From contig NZ_JXJT01000004.1 of the NCBI RefSeq assembly GCF_002441885.1, positions 49,158 through 113,157 on the forward strand: a stretch of DNA of 64,000 nucleotides, written 5' to 3'. The DNA comes from Pseudolactococcus chungangensis CAU 28 = DSM 22330 (GTDB taxonomy: Bacteria; Bacillota; Bacilli; Lactobacillales; Streptococcaceae). Below the pieces are notes generated by a model that did no database searches, was not told where the DNA came from, and saw only the letters and a list, made by a program, of their open reading frames with translations. Positions 1-10,261 of this stretch are shown one piece after another. The number at the start of each line of letters is the position of its first letter. The first letter of the stretch is position 1. Position numbers and translations under genes: made by a program.

Positions 1-758
1 CCAATGAAACGCAGACACCTTTCATCGTTTTAGGCAATGCTAGTAATCTTATCGTTCGAAACGGTGGTATTCGTGGTTTCGTTATTCTACTCGAAAAAAT
101 GAACACGATTCGTGCCAATGGTTATGTAATTGAAGCGCAGGCAGGTGCTAGTTTAATCAATACGACACAAGTCGCTTTAGACAATTCATTGACAGGCTTT
201 GAATTTGCCTGTGGTATTCCAGGGTCAGTTGGTGGTGCTGTCTTTATGAATGCAGGTGCTTACGGTGGGGAGATTGCAACAGTCCTATCTAGCATTCAAG
301 TCATGGACCAATCAGGTGATATTTTCGTGATTTCTGCAGAAGATATGCAGTTTGGCTACCGTAAATCAATCCTGCAAAGTCAGCAATATATTGCTTTATC
401 TGCAAAATTTTCGTTAAGCAGTGGGGATTATGAAGTGATAAAGTCTGAAATGGCACGATTGACGCATTTGCGAGAATTAAAACAGCCACTGGAATTTCCA
501 AGTTGTGGCTCTGTATTTAAGCGACCAGTTGGCTACTTCGCTGGTCAATTGATTCAAGATGCAGGCCTGCAAGGTCATCAGATTGGTGGCGTTCAAGTCT
601 CTAAAAAGCACGCTGGCTTTATGGTCAATGTTGATAACGGTACTGCCAAGGACTATGAGGAGTTAATTGCCTACGTCATTGCGCAAGTCAAAGTATCTTC
701 TGGTGTGACATTAGAACCGGAAGTACGCATTTTAGGAGAAGAAAAAATTGACGACTAA
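1..758 (+). CDS. murB: UDP-N-acetylenolpyruvoylglucosamine reductase MurB, 5' end outside window
   Basis: Reduces UDP-GlcNAc-enolpyruvate to UDP-MurNAc with NADPH and FAD in cytoplasmic peptidoglycan precursor synthesis. The open frame runs in from the window edge (frame of base 3), so the N-terminus is missing and the ATG at 99 is internal. Visible are the FAD-binding region with [10 protein letters not shown] and [20 protein letters not shown], the YRKS segment, the substrate-binding CGSVFKRP (containing the catalytic Ser of the family) and the C-terminal LEPEVRILG with the conserved Glu. The end overlaps the potA start by 11 bases, a murB-pot arrangement familiar from Streptococcaceae, so translation is probably coupled. 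Confidence 0.95.
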   Translation, partial: NETQTPFIVLGNASNLIVRNGGIRGFVILLEKMNTIRANGYVIEAQAGASLINTTQVALDNSLTGFEFACGIPGSVGGAVFMNAGAYGGEIATVLSSIQVMDQSGDIFVISAEDMQFGYRKSILQSQQYIALSAKFSLSSGDYEVIKSEMARLTHLRELKQPLEFPSCGSVFKRPVGYFAGQLIQDAGLQGHQIGGVQVSKKHAGFMVNVDNGTAKDYEELIAYVIAQVKVSSGVTLEPEVRILGEEKIDD

Positions 759-1899
759 CCCAATCATTGAATTCAAGAATGTGTCTAAGTCCTTTGAAGA
801 CAACGGTCAACTCATTCTCAGAGATATTAATTTTGAGTTAGAGGCGGGAAAATTTTATACGCTTTTAGGCGCATCGGGATCAGGTAAATCAACAATCCTA
901 AATATTATTGCAGGTTTGACTGACGCAACGACTGGTGATATTTATCTTGATAATGAGCGTATTAACGACATACCAATCAATCAGCGTGATGTGCATACTG
1001 TTTTCCAAAATTACGCCTTATTGCCTCATAAAAATGTGTTTGATAATATTGCCTTTCCTTTAAAAATTCGCAAGGTTGAAAAATCACAGATTGAAAAACG
1101 TGTGCTAGATGCACTCAAAATGGTCCGTTTGACAGGTTTTGAAAACCGACGTATTCAAAAATTATCTGGAGGTCAGCGTCAGCGTGTCGCGATTGCGAGA
1201 GCAATTGTCAATCAACCCAAGGTTGTTTTACTAGATGAACCTTTGAGCGCCCTTGATTTGAAACTACGGACTGAAATGCAGTACGAACTTCGGGCGCTAC
1301 AACAAAAACTAGGTATTACATTTATTTTCGTCACGCATGACCAAGAAGAAGCGCTAGCAATGAGTGATTGGATATTTATCATCAATGATGGTGAGATTGT
1401 TCAATCAGGAACACCAGTTGATATTTATGATGAGCCGATTAATCGCTTTGTGGCAAATTTTATTGGTGAATCTAATATCATCTCAGGCATTATGATAGAT
1501 GATTATCTGGTCGAGTTTAATGGTAAAAGATTTGAATCTGTCGATGGTGGGATGAGAAAAAATGAACCAGTTGAGGTTGTCATTCGACCAGAAGATTTAA
1601 GATTGACGCTACCAGATGAAGGAAAGCTAATTGTTAAGGTACAAACGCAACTTTTCCGTGGTGTGCATTATGAAATCATCGCAGTTGACGAGCTCGGACA
1701 AGAGTGGATGATTCATTCAACACGACGTGCAATTGTTGGAGAAGTGATTGGTCTTGATTTCGAATCGGAAGATATTCATATCATGCGCCTCAATGAAACA
1801 GAAGAAGAATTTGATGCTCGGATTGAAGAATATGTAGATGAAGAGGTCGTTGAAGCTGGTTTAATCAATGCAATTGAAGAGGAAAACATCAAAGAATGA
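748..1899 (+). CDS. potA: Spermidine/putrescine ABC transporter ATPase PotA
   Basis: ATP-hydrolysing subunit of the polyamine importer, on the inner membrane face. Walker [10 protein letters not shown] lies near residues 41-49, followed by the Q-loop [10 protein letters not shown], the signature [14 protein letters not shown], Walker [13 protein letters not shown] and the switch His in VTHDQ. The C-terminal third is the TOBE-like regulatory region ([10 protein letters not shown]). The start is a TTG at 748, supported by an AGGAG at 734-738 inside the end of murB; no better start exists. At 383 residues it is normal for PotA. It is followed by a 90-base gap before the next gene of the locus. 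Confidence 0.96.
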   Translation: MTTNPIIEFKNVSKSFEDNGQLILRDINFELEAGKFYTLLGASGSGKSTILNIIAGLTDATTGDIYLDNERINDIPINQRDVHTVFQNYALLPHKNVFDNIAFPLKIRKVEKSQIEKRVLDALKMVRLTGFENRRIQKLSGGQRQRVAIARAIVNQPKVVLLDEPLSALDLKLRTEMQYELRALQQKLGITFIFVTHDQEEALAMSDWIFIINDGEIVQSGTPVDIYDEPINRFVANFIGESNIISGIMIDDYLVEFNGKRFESVDGGMRKNEPVEVVIRPEDLRLTLPDEGKLIVKVQTQLFRGVHYEIIAVDELGQEWMIHSTRRAIVGEVIGLDFESEDIHIMRLNETEEEFDARIEEYVDEEVVEAGLINAIEEENIKE

Positions 1900-1980
1900 A
1901 AAAGGGATGGTTTATTGATACATCTGCATGATTGATAAGTTTACCCAGCTGAAGGAAAGCTAATTAGCTGATTTATAATA

Positions 1981-1987
1981 GGGGGGG
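1981..1987 (+). promoter_or_regulatory. Run of seven G forming the ribosome binding site of the DUF998-like gene
   Basis: The Shine-Dalgarno of the downstream gene is a homopolymer of seven G ending three bases before the ATG at 1990. Such tracts can slip during replication, which would change the spacing or strength of the site. Confidence 0.6.
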
Positions 1988-1989
1988 AA

Positions 1990-3174
1990 ATGAAGAAATA
2001 TATTGAGGTACCAGATACACTCTCAGAAGTACTGAACGGTGATGAAGATGACTTGATTTTGGAAGCTGTTGATAATGGGTTTTTAATCAAATTAAAAAGT
2101 GCCTCAATGAGCAATCGTCAAAATTTCTCTTTAAGACATCTACTAATGCCAAGTTTATTTGCTTGGCTTATGGCGTTGATGACTTTCTTGATCACTCAAA
2201 AATCACAAATTTCTTTTACCGGCGACGATGTGATTTCCGTTGCTCATGCAAGTACGATTTTCGGCATATTCACAGGTTTTATTTCGTTCATTTTAGCTTA
2301 TCGAAAAACACCGCATGCTCGGAATAAGCAATCTTGGTTGACGAAAATGCGAGAAACATTGACCTTATCTTTAACCTATTCTTTAGTGACCTTAGCAGTG
2401 ACTGTTATGACATTTTATATTATGCGCCACACCTTTAGTGGGGTTAGTTTTGACCCAGTGACGGCCTCGTTATTTGTTCTAGCCTTTTCAGCAGTTATCA
2501 ATTTCGTTTTAATTTCTTCTGCCGTGTCTGTCAAGGTATCTAATCTAATCACTATGCTATTTGTTACCTTCATTGGTGGCGTCCTCGTCGCTATGGCTTT
2601 GAATAATCAACGAGACTGGTGGCAATTTAATTTTAGTTTTTTAGGGACCTACGAGGCTAAAAAACATTGGGAATTTAATATGACGCTGATTTTTTCAGCA
2701 CTCATTTTACTGACGATTACTGACTACTTGTTTTCAGAGTTTTCACAAAGTACCTATTACACTAAAAAAAGTACAGTCGTTCGATTCTTCTATTATTTAA
2801 TTGCAGTCTTAATTGCCTGTGTCGGGATTTTCCCAGCTAATAGTTATTCATGGACGATGACCGTGCATAACTTGTCTGCGTTCGGTATCGTTATTTGTAT
2901 CATTGTTTTAATTTTACTTTTAAAATGGCTCATACCAGATATTTCTAAAGAATTTCTCGTATTTTCTGCTATCACGCTTGGTTTACTCATGTTATCTGCC
3001 TTTTTATTTTTAGGGATTCATTATCTGTCTCTGACATTTTTTGAAATCATCGCCTTTGTTATTGCCTTTATCTGGCTAGTGATGTTGATTAATGCGATTC
3101 AAGATTTGTCGCAATCACATCGTCGCTGGCAACTTAAACTTGTCGATATGACACCAAAAAAACTTTATGACTAA
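1990..3174 (+). CDS. Polytopic membrane protein, DUF998-like, in the pot locus
   Basis: A 394-residue integral membrane protein. The first 45 residues are soluble, with the motif LILEAVDNGFLIK that recalls SpoVT/AbrB-type swapped-hairpin starts. About ten hydrophobic segments follow, from residue 52 to 375, with a basic C-terminus. I recognise the DUF998-like character only from general appearance; the function is unknown. It sits between potA and potB, and its last 8 bases overlap the potB start, so it is translated with the permease genes. A link to polyamine transport or membrane stress is inference from position. Confidence 0.7.
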   Translation: MKKYIEVPDTLSEVLNGDEDDLILEAVDNGFLIKLKSASMSNRQNFSLRHLLMPSLFAWLMALMTFLITQKSQISFTGDDVISVAHASTIFGIFTGFISFILAYRKTPHARNKQSWLTKMRETLTLSLTYSLVTLAVTVMTFYIMRHTFSGVSFDPVTASLFVLAFSAVINFVLISSAVSVKVSNLITMLFVTFIGGVLVAMALNNQRDWWQFNFSFLGTYEAKKHWEFNMTLIFSALILLTITDYLFSEFSQSTYYTKKSTVVRFFYYLIAVLIACVGIFPANSYSWTMTVHNLSAFGIVICIIVLILLLKWLIPDISKEFLVFSAITLGLLMLSAFLFLGIHYLSLTFFEIIAFVIAFIWLVMLINAIQDLSQSHRRWQLKLVDMTPKKLYD

Positions 3175-3967
3175 AAAAATACAACTATCCGCTATTCCTT
3201 ATTGTCTTTGGCTATTCTTATTTGTTCTAGCCCCCATTGCTTTATTGGTTTATAAATCATTTTTCGATATTGATGGCAATGTGACTCTGGCTAATTATGG
3301 GACGTATTTCACCAGTTGGACTTATCTGAAAATGTCCGTGAATTCTGTGATTTATGCCGCTATTATTACGGCAGTGACACTTATCATCAGCTATCCAACT
3401 GCCTATTTTTTGACGAAATTAAAACATAAACAACTTTGGTTGATGTTGATTATTTTACCTACCTGGATTAACCTCTTACTCAAAGCCTACGCATTTATTG
3501 GGATTTTCGGACAATCTGGTGCGGTTAACGGTTTCCTGAACTTTATGGGACTTGGTAGTCAACAAATCTTGTTTACCGATTTTTCTTTTATTTTTGTTGC
3601 TGCTTATATTGAAATTCCTTTCATGATCCTACCTATTTTTAATGCGATAGATGAGATTGATGGTAATTTGATTAAAGCTGGTTATGATTTAGGAACAACA
3701 CGGTTTCAAAATTTCACACAAATTATTTTCCCACTTTCTATGAACGGTGTTAGATCAGGTGTTCAAGCTGTTTTTATCCCAAGTCTAAGCTTATTCATGC
3801 TGACGCGATTAATCGGTGGTAACCGCGTGATTACTTTGGGGACTGCCATTGAGGAACATTTCCTTGTCACCCAAAACTGGGGTATGGGCGCAACCATCGG
3901 CATGGTCCTCATTATCACGATGTTTGTTGTGATGTTCTTAACACGGGAGAGAGGTAGCAAAGCATGA
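3167..3967 (+). CDS. potB: Spermidine/putrescine ABC transporter permease PotB
   Basis: First transmembrane subunit of the polyamine importer, 266 residues with six predicted membrane helices. It carries the ABC permease EAA-type loop around GYDLGTTRFQNFTQIIFPLS, which contacts PotA. Starts with ATG overlapping the end of the DUF998-like gene by 8 bases and ends 4 bases inside potC. The cytoplasmic N-terminus and first helix (YCLWLFLFVLAPIALLVYKS) are typical for PotB. Confidence 0.95.
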   Translation: MTKKIQLSAIPYCLWLFLFVLAPIALLVYKSFFDIDGNVTLANYGTYFTSWTYLKMSVNSVIYAAIITAVTLIISYPTAYFLTKLKHKQLWLMLIILPTWINLLLKAYAFIGIFGQSGAVNGFLNFMGLGSQQILFTDFSFIFVAAYIEIPFMILPIFNAIDEIDGNLIKAGYDLGTTRFQNFTQIIFPLSMNGVRSGVQAVFIPSLSLFMLTRLIGGNRVITLGTAIEEHFLVTQNWGMGATIGMVLIITMFVVMFLTRERGSKA

Positions 3968-4746
3968 AACGACGTTTTAAATTTGAAAATGCCTATTTGA
4001 TTTTTGTTTTTGCTCTTTTGTACTTGCCTATTTTTTATCTAATTATTTATGCCTTTAATAAAAATGGCAATATGAATGCTTTTACCGGCTTTACTTTCGA
4101 ATATTTTCAAGCTTTATTTGCTGACCATCGCTTGATCTTAATTGTCGTTCAGACCTTTTTACTTGCTTTCCTATCAGCATTTATTGCGACAATTATTGGA
4201 ACTTTTGGGACAATCTATATTCATCAAGTAAAAAAGAAACGTCAGAATACTATTTTATCACTTAATAATGTCTTGCTGGTTTCACCTGACGTCATGATTG
4301 GTGCGAGTTTTCTGATTCTGCTAACATCAATTGGTTTTAAACTAGGTTTTGCCTCTGTCTTGATGGCACATATCGCCTTTTCTATTCCTATCGTTGTACT
4401 CATGGTGCTACCCCGTTTGCAGGAAATGGATCAGGATATGATCAATGCAGCCTATGATTTAGGAGCCACACAACGCCAAACGATGACAGAAGTCATCTTG
4501 CCGTTTTTGACACCAGGCATTATCGCTGGCTTTTTCATGGCCTTTACCTATTCTTTGGATGATTTCGCGGTCACTTTCTTTGTCACAGGCAATGGTTTCT
4601 CGACTTTATCAGTCGAAATCTACTCGCGCGCCCGTCAAGGCATTTCGCTTGAAATCAACGCGTTATCTGCATTAGTGTTTATACTTTCAATTTTGCTTGT
4701 AATCGGTTATTATATGATTATGAGGAGCGCAGATGAAGACAAATAA
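3964..4746 (+). CDS. potC: Spermidine/putrescine ABC transporter permease PotC
   Basis: Second permease subunit, 260 residues, six membrane helices, with the EAA-type loop AAYDLGATQRQTMTEVILP and the PotC-typical SLDDFAVTFFVTG segment. It overlaps potB by 4 bases (ATGA) and overlaps the following TPM gene by 14 bases, so the inserted TPM gene is translationally tied to the transporter. Confidence 0.95.
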   Translation: MKRRFKFENAYLIFVFALLYLPIFYLIIYAFNKNGNMNAFTGFTFEYFQALFADHRLILIVVQTFLLAFLSAFIATIIGTFGTIYIHQVKKKRQNTILSLNNVLLVSPDVMIGASFLILLTSIGFKLGFASVLMAHIAFSIPIVVLMVLPRLQEMDQDMINAAYDLGATQRQTMTEVILPFLTPGIIAGFFMAFTYSLDDFAVTFFVTGNGFSTLSVEIYSRARQGISLEINALSALVFILSILLVIGYYMIMRSADEDK

Positions 4747-5557
4747 ATTTACCCAAAAAATCATCTTCATGACCATCATGCTAGTAGCTTTAGCTGGTAT
4801 TTTCGGCTTTTTTAAGTGGCAAGGTGACCATAAAGCTGGTGAAGCAGTATCGAAAATTACCTGGCAAGAACATACCTATATTTATGACCAGGCTGATTTA
4901 TTATCCGATACGACTAAAAATGACTTGAATCATCAACTTGAAAACCTAGATGTGAGTAAAAAAGCTCAGATTATTGTTTTAACAGTTGATACGTTGAAAA
5001 ATAAAACGATTCAAGAATATGCCAATACGGTCTTTAATCAAACAGGTATTGGAGATAAGGAGAGTGATAACGGCTTACTCATGCTCATTGCAAAGGATGA
5101 GAAAAAAGTATGGGTGGAGGTTGGTCAAGGCCTCGAGGGAGAGTTGAACGACGGCAAAGTCGGTCGAATTTTAGACAATGACTTTGTCCCCTATCGTACC
5201 AAAAATGATTATGATACTGCAGTTTCTCAAACCATTACAGCATTTTCAGATGTCTTAACTGGCAATGCTAATAGTGAGCAAACATCTGAATCACCTTCTC
5301 ATCATGATTATGAGAATAATCAAGAACAATCTTCGGGTAATTCAATAGGTGGTTTGATTGTTTTCGGGATTATATTTATTTTTATTTTAGGTATGATTTT
5401 AACCGGACATGGCGATATCCTTCTGTGGATTCTCATTGCGATTTTCAATAATCGTGGTGGTGGCTCAGGAGGCTATGGTGGTGGTTCTGGTGGGTCATCA
5501 GGTGGTGGCGGCGGCTTTGGCGGCGGTTCTTCATCGGGTGGCGGAGCTGGTCGATAA
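4733..5557 (+). CDS. TPM-domain (YgcG-type) membrane protein with Gly-rich tail
   Basis: A 274-residue protein with a membrane segment or signal (residues 9-27), an extracytoplasmic TPM domain (about residues 45-165; YIYDQADLLS, VEVGQGLEGEL), a second membrane segment (about 205-240) and a C-terminal Gly/Ser-rich tail of some 35 residues. TPM proteins are often encoded beside LemA, as here, and the pair is linked to envelope processes in the literature; the biochemical role is not settled. It begins inside potC, so it is part of the transporter transcript. Confidence 0.85.
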   Translation: MKTNKFTQKIIFMTIMLVALAGIFGFFKWQGDHKAGEAVSKITWQEHTYIYDQADLLSDTTKNDLNHQLENLDVSKKAQIIVLTVDTLKNKTIQEYANTVFNQTGIGDKESDNGLLMLIAKDEKKVWVEVGQGLEGELNDGKVGRILDNDFVPYRTKNDYDTAVSQTITAFSDVLTGNANSEQTSESPSHHDYENNQEQSSGNSIGGLIVFGIIFIFILGMILTGHGDILLWILIAIFNNRGGGSGGYGGGSGGSSGGGGGFGGGSSSGGGAGR

Positions 5558-5609
5558 GACACTCATTTAAATAAGTGTCTGACTTTACAAAATAGGAAAG
5601 AGAAAAAAG

Positions 5610-6194
5610 ATGAATTTTATTAAAAAGAATGGTTTAGTTGTAGGTATATTAGCAGTACTTGTCATTGTGATTGTTGCATTTTTCAGCATTGGCAATGGGA
5701 TTACAAAAGAAGAAAACAGTGTAGATTCAGCCTATGCTGATATTGATACGCAATTACAACGTCGGAATGATTTAATTCCTAACTTGGTTGAAACAGTTAA
5801 GGGTTATGCTGAACATGAAGAAAAAATCTTTACGGCAATATCTACGGCGCAAAGTGCGATGAGTAAAGCTGAAACTGTTACAGATAAAGCGGCAGCTAAC
5901 GACCAAGTTAGTTCAGCTTTGAATGGTTTATTACGCTTGCAAGTTAGCTATCCTGATATCAAGGCGGATAAACAATTTACGCAGTTATCAGATGAATTAG
6001 CCGGTACTGAAAATCGTATTGCAGTAGCACGAACGCGTTATAACGATACGGTGAAATCTTACAATACAAAAATTTCACTTTTTCCAACTTCTATTGTAGC
6101 GGGTATGCGTGGCGCAACTAAAAAAGACTACTTTAAAGCTGCTGGCTCTGCTAAAGATGCACCAAGTGTTAACTTTGGTGATAGCAGTAAATAA
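5610..6194 (+). CDS. lemA: LemA family protein
   Basis: A 194-residue LemA protein: one N-terminal membrane segment (residues 9-27), then a long helical domain with the family hallmark QLQRRNDLIPNLVETVKGYA and a C-terminal region with LFPTSIVAG. The N-terminus is expected outside and the coiled body in the cytoplasm. A ribosome site (GGAAAGAG) precedes the ATG. Its stop codon is directly followed by the ATG of potD with no gap, so translation is likely coupled and this TPM-LemA pair is embedded in the polyamine import operon. Confidence 0.93.
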   Translation: MNFIKKNGLVVGILAVLVIVIVAFFSIGNGITKEENSVDSAYADIDTQLQRRNDLIPNLVETVKGYAEHEEKIFTAISTAQSAMSKAETVTDKAAANDQVSSALNGLLRLQVSYPDIKADKQFTQLSDELAGTENRIAVARTRYNDTVKSYNTKISLFPTSIVAGMRGATKKDYFKAAGSAKDAPSVNFGDSSK

Positions 6195-7268
6195 ATGAAA
6201 AGATTAGTCTACTTTATGGGGGGAGTTCTCGCCATTATTGCTGTGCTTGGGTTGTTATCCGTTAAATTATCCGCTGATAGCGGCAGTTCAGCGATTAATA
6301 ACCAGCTTACCATTTACAACTGGGGTGATTATATCGATGAAAGTTTACTGAAAAGTTTCGAAAAAGAAACGGGTTACAAGGTTAACTATGTGACTTTTGA
6401 TTCGAATGAGGCGATGTACACGAAGATTAAGCAGGGTGGCACAACTTATGATATCGCGATTCCCAGTGAGTACATGATTGATAAGATGAAGTCAGAAAAA
6501 CTGTTAAATAAGCTTGACCATTCTAAAATTAAAGGGTTGGAGAATATCGACCCTAGGTTCTTAAATCAGAGTTTTGATGCTGACAATGCCTACTCGATTC
6601 CATATTTTTGGGGAACGCTTGGGATTATCTATAATGATGAGAAGGTTAAAACACCACCCGCGCATTGGCGAGATTTGTGGTCGCCTGAGTATAAAAACAA
6701 TCTGATGTTGATTGATGGGGCGCGTGAAGTGATCGGTCTTGCGCTTAATGAGCAAGGTGATAGTGTCAATTCGAAAGATATGGGGCAATTAAATAAGGCT
6801 TATAATCATCTCAAGTCATTAACACCTAATGTCAAGGCAATCGTTGCTGACGAAATCAAGCAGTATATGATTAACAATGAAGCTGCTGTTGCGGTCACTT
6901 TTTCAGGGGAAGCAGCTGAAATGGTGAGTGAAAATGAGCATCTGCATTATATTGTGCCGAGTGAAGGCTCAAATCTCTGGTTTGACAATATCGTGATTCC
7001 TAAGACGGCTAAAAATTATGATGCAGCTTATGCCTTTATCAATTTTATGTTAAAACCTGAAAATGCAGCTAAAAATGCTGAGTATGTTGGCTATGCCACA
7101 CCAAATATGAAAGCTAAAGCCATACTTCCTAAGGCAATGACGTCAGATAAAGCTTTCTATCCAGATGCGACAGCCATGAAGAATTTGGAAGTTTATCAAA
7201 ATCTTGGTCCTGAATATTTAGGGATTTACAATGATTTATTCTTGGAGTTTAAGATGTATCGGAAGTAG
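6195..7268 (+). CDS. potD: Spermidine/putrescine substrate-binding protein PotD
   Basis: Extracytoplasmic polyamine receptor for PotABC, 357 residues. An uncleaved-looking N-terminal hydrophobic helix (residues 5-25) lacks a lipobox Cys, so it is membrane-anchored rather than a lipoprotein. The mature part shows the family start LTIYNWGDYID, FDSNEAMYTKIKQGG and IPSEYMI. Other conserved segments are SIPYFWGTLGI, the Glu-bearing TFSGEAAEM and the Trp/Asp of NLWFDNIVIPK. Starts immediately after lemA. Confidence 0.95.
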   Translation: MKRLVYFMGGVLAIIAVLGLLSVKLSADSGSSAINNQLTIYNWGDYIDESLLKSFEKETGYKVNYVTFDSNEAMYTKIKQGGTTYDIAIPSEYMIDKMKSEKLLNKLDHSKIKGLENIDPRFLNQSFDADNAYSIPYFWGTLGIIYNDEKVKTPPAHWRDLWSPEYKNNLMLIDGAREVIGLALNEQGDSVNSKDMGQLNKAYNHLKSLTPNVKAIVADEIKQYMINNEAAVAVTFSGEAAEMVSENEHLHYIVPSEGSNLWFDNIVIPKTAKNYDAAYAFINFMLKPENAAKNAEYVGYATPNMKAKAILPKAMTSDKAFYPDATAMKNLEVYQNLGPEYLGIYNDLFLEFKMYRK

Positions 7269-7276
7269 GTGACAAA

Positions 7277-7537
7277 ATGACCTCTGACTTAATGAATATT
7301 CCTGGTATCGGTGTAAAGATGTCCAATCACCTGATAAAAGCAGGCTTTCCAACGATTGCCTCTTTGAGAGGTCACAGCCCAGAAGAAATTTATGCTGCGG
7401 ATTGTTTAGCACAAGGATTGGGGGAAGGCGAACTAGATAGATGCGTTCTCTATACTTACCGCTTAGCCGTAACCTATGCTAATCACGATGGTGAACTGCC
7501 TGCTGATAAGCAAAATTGGTGGGATTGGAAGGATTGA
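7277..7537 (+). CDS. Small helix-hairpin-helix protein, Cdd1/pathogenicity-locus type
   Basis: An 86-residue protein with a helix-hairpin-helix motif at the N-terminus (NIPGIGVKMSNHLIKAGF) and a Trp-rich end (KQNWWDWKD). It resembles the small Cdd1 or pathogenicity-locus family, whose function is not known; the HhH suggests nucleic acid contact. Starts 8 bases after potD behind an AGGTGA site and ends at the terminator at 7552, so it is the last gene of the pot transcript. Confidence 0.75.
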   Translation: MTSDLMNIPGIGVKMSNHLIKAGFPTIASLRGHSPEEIYAADCLAQGLGEGELDRCVLYTYRLAVTYANHDGELPADKQNWWDWKD

Positions 7538-7551
7538 TAAATGAAGAATTG

Positions 7552-7571
7552 CCGAGGAGACTCGGTTTTTT
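7552..7571 (+). terminator. Rho-independent terminator after the pot operon
   Basis: A 5-bp perfect stem CCGAG/CTCGG with a GAGA tetraloop is followed by six T. It separates the pot operon from rlmCD. Confidence 0.8.
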
Positions 7572-7603
7572 CATGGCTGATAGCACGACATACGCAAAGA
7601 TAT

Positions 7604-8985
<1,382 letters not shown>

Positions 8986-9001
8986 TATATAAAGGTTTTT
9001 T

Positions 9002-9036
9002 GAGCAATTTCGGTTCTGCTGAGATTGCTCTTTTTT
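9002..9036 (+). terminator. Terminator after rlmCD
   Basis: Stem GAGCAATTTC.../...GAGATTGCTC closed by a short loop and followed by six T. A near copy of this block occurs at 9459-9491. Confidence 0.85.
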
Positions 9037-9239
9037 GATGTATTCGGGTGATTTATGGCTTGACCATGGAGTAGTTAAAATGCCTAGAAAGGCTTTGAGT
9101 AGGCGATTTGTAAACGTGGAGTATTTGTTTTGGAAGTTCTAAAAATAGACTAAAGTGTCAAAGATTACTGGTCTATTACTTGATAAATAGGAAATAGTAT
9201 GGCTATATGGTAGTACCAAAAGAAATGGAGGGATTACTT

Positions 9240-9443
9240 ATGGATAATATAGATGGAAAATTATTTGATTCTCTACCAGCAAAGGTACAATTTTGTATTT
9301 TAGAATATATCATTGATTCTGCGCTTCGTCAGGGTTATGCTTTTCAAGTACAGTGTTTACTTGAAATGTATGAATATAGAAGAACTATGGGATTTGCTAC
9401 GCATGTGGTATTTGTCGAGTTGCTTTCAAATGTGGGAGCTTAA
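9240..9443 (+). CDS. Hypothetical 67-residue protein
   Basis: Start at ATG 9240, chosen because GGAGG sits 8 bases upstream; an upstream in-frame ATG at 9207 has no ribosome site. The product is a small, mostly helical soluble protein (MDNIDGKLFDSLPAKVQFC...), with no family recognised. It is flanked by two near-identical terminator blocks (9002-9036 and 9459-9491), which makes it a self-contained cassette in an accessory patch. Confidence 0.5.
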   Translation: MDNIDGKLFDSLPAKVQFCILEYIIDSALRQGYAFQVQCLLEMYEYRRTMGFATHVVFVELLSNVGA

Positions 9444-9458
9444 CATATAAAGGTTTAT

Positions 9459-9491
9459 AGCAATTTCGATAACAGTCGAAATTGCTTTTTT
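9459..9491 (+). terminator. Terminator after the small hypothetical gene
   Basis: Perfect 11-bp stem AGCAATTTCGA/TCGAAATTGCT with a 6-base loop, running into T6. The preceding ATATAAAGGTTT and the left arm repeat those of the rlmCD terminator. Confidence 0.85.
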
Positions 9492-9527
9492 ATAGAGATG
9501 AAAAAGTCAGAAACAATATGATCCTGA

Positions 9528-9908
9528 CACATTATTTATTCCGATTTTTCAATAGATACCATCTTATGTGTGATTATATTCGTTTTTGTGTTATTACTGA
9601 GTTTATCATCAGCTACAGGATTTACAATCAATCTTATTATTTTGGTAATTTGTTTTGGTGGTGTCATGGGGGTTTATCCGCCACTTGTAATGGAAAACTA
9701 TGGCCCAATCAACCAAGGTGTCAACTATGGTATTGTCTTTTGTGATTATTCTGTTGCGGCTTTCTTCGCCCCTAAATTTCTGTCAGTATTGTCAAAAGTA
9801 ACCAAAGGGGATTTTTCAAAAGCCTTTTATGTTGCAATAGCAGTTGCTGTGTTTGGCTTGATTTTAAATTTTGTTTATCAAAAAGTGAAAGGTGCGGATC
9901 AAAACTAA
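9528..9908 (+). pseudogene. C-terminal remnant of an MFS transporter
   Basis: About 125 codons remain open after a stop at 9525. They encode the last membrane helices of a major facilitator protein, with the loop MGVYPPLVMENYGPINQGVNYG and the segment DYSVAAFFAPKF typical of oxalate/formate-antiporter-like carriers. A complete protein needs about 400 residues; the N-terminal two thirds and any start signal are missing, and the upstream sequence (from about 9492) is unrelated. Hence a truncated gene, not a functional transporter. Confidence 0.8.
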
Positions 9909-9939
9909 GGCCGTACACGCTAATCGTTTAATCACATGA

Positions 9940-9996
9940 TAAGATGCTGTGAATTAAGGTGATCGTAATAGCCTCAATTCACAACATCTTATTTTT
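9940..9996 (+). terminator. Long hairpin terminator downstream of the MFS remnant
   Basis: Arms TAAGATGCTGTGAATT and AATTCACAACATCTTA (one mismatch) with a loop of about 20 bases, then five T. Probably the original terminator of the transporter gene. Confidence 0.75.
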
Positions 9997-10038
9997 CTGA
10001 CTTAAAAAACAGGATAGGCTAGCTAAACCTATTATTTC

Positions 10039-10047
10039 TGTTATAAT
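10039..10047 (+). promoter_or_regulatory. Extended -10 promoter for the 45-residue gene and yqjG-like gene
   Basis: TGTTATAAT is an ideal extended -10. A ribosome site AAAGGAG follows 32 bases later, before the GTG at 10093. No strong -35. Confidence 0.6.
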
Positions 10048-10092
10048 AGAAAAGATAGTCGCGTTGTAGACTTTTAATAAAGGAGAAATAAA

Positions 10093-10230
10093 GTGAATCA
10101 AACAACCAAAGAAAAGATGTTAGAAATCATCAAAAAGAAACAAGCCGGTGGTGGTCGTTCTAGTCAAGAAACGCCTACCAAGAATGACCGAAAACACATG
10201 CGAAAAGGACCGAAAATCTACAATAAATAA
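10093..10230 (+). CDS. Small basic hypothetical protein, 45 residues
   Basis: A GTG start at 10093 is preceded by AAAGGAG at good distance. The 45-residue product is very basic and polar (MNQTTKEKMLEIIKKKQAGG..., ending KGPKIYNK) and probably unstructured or RNA-binding. No family name can be given with confidence. It lies directly upstream of the YqjG-like gene with a 31-base gap and shares its promoter. Confidence 0.7.
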   Translation: MNQTTKEKMLEIIKKKQAGGGRSSQETPTKNDRKHMRKGPKIYNK

Positions 10231-10261
10231 GAAATAAGCAATAACTAGGAGGAAAGTAAAA

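Noticed and set aside
9482..9745. 87-codon plus-strand ORF overlapping the MFS remnant
   Set aside because: Out of frame with the recognisable transporter helices and without a ribosome site.
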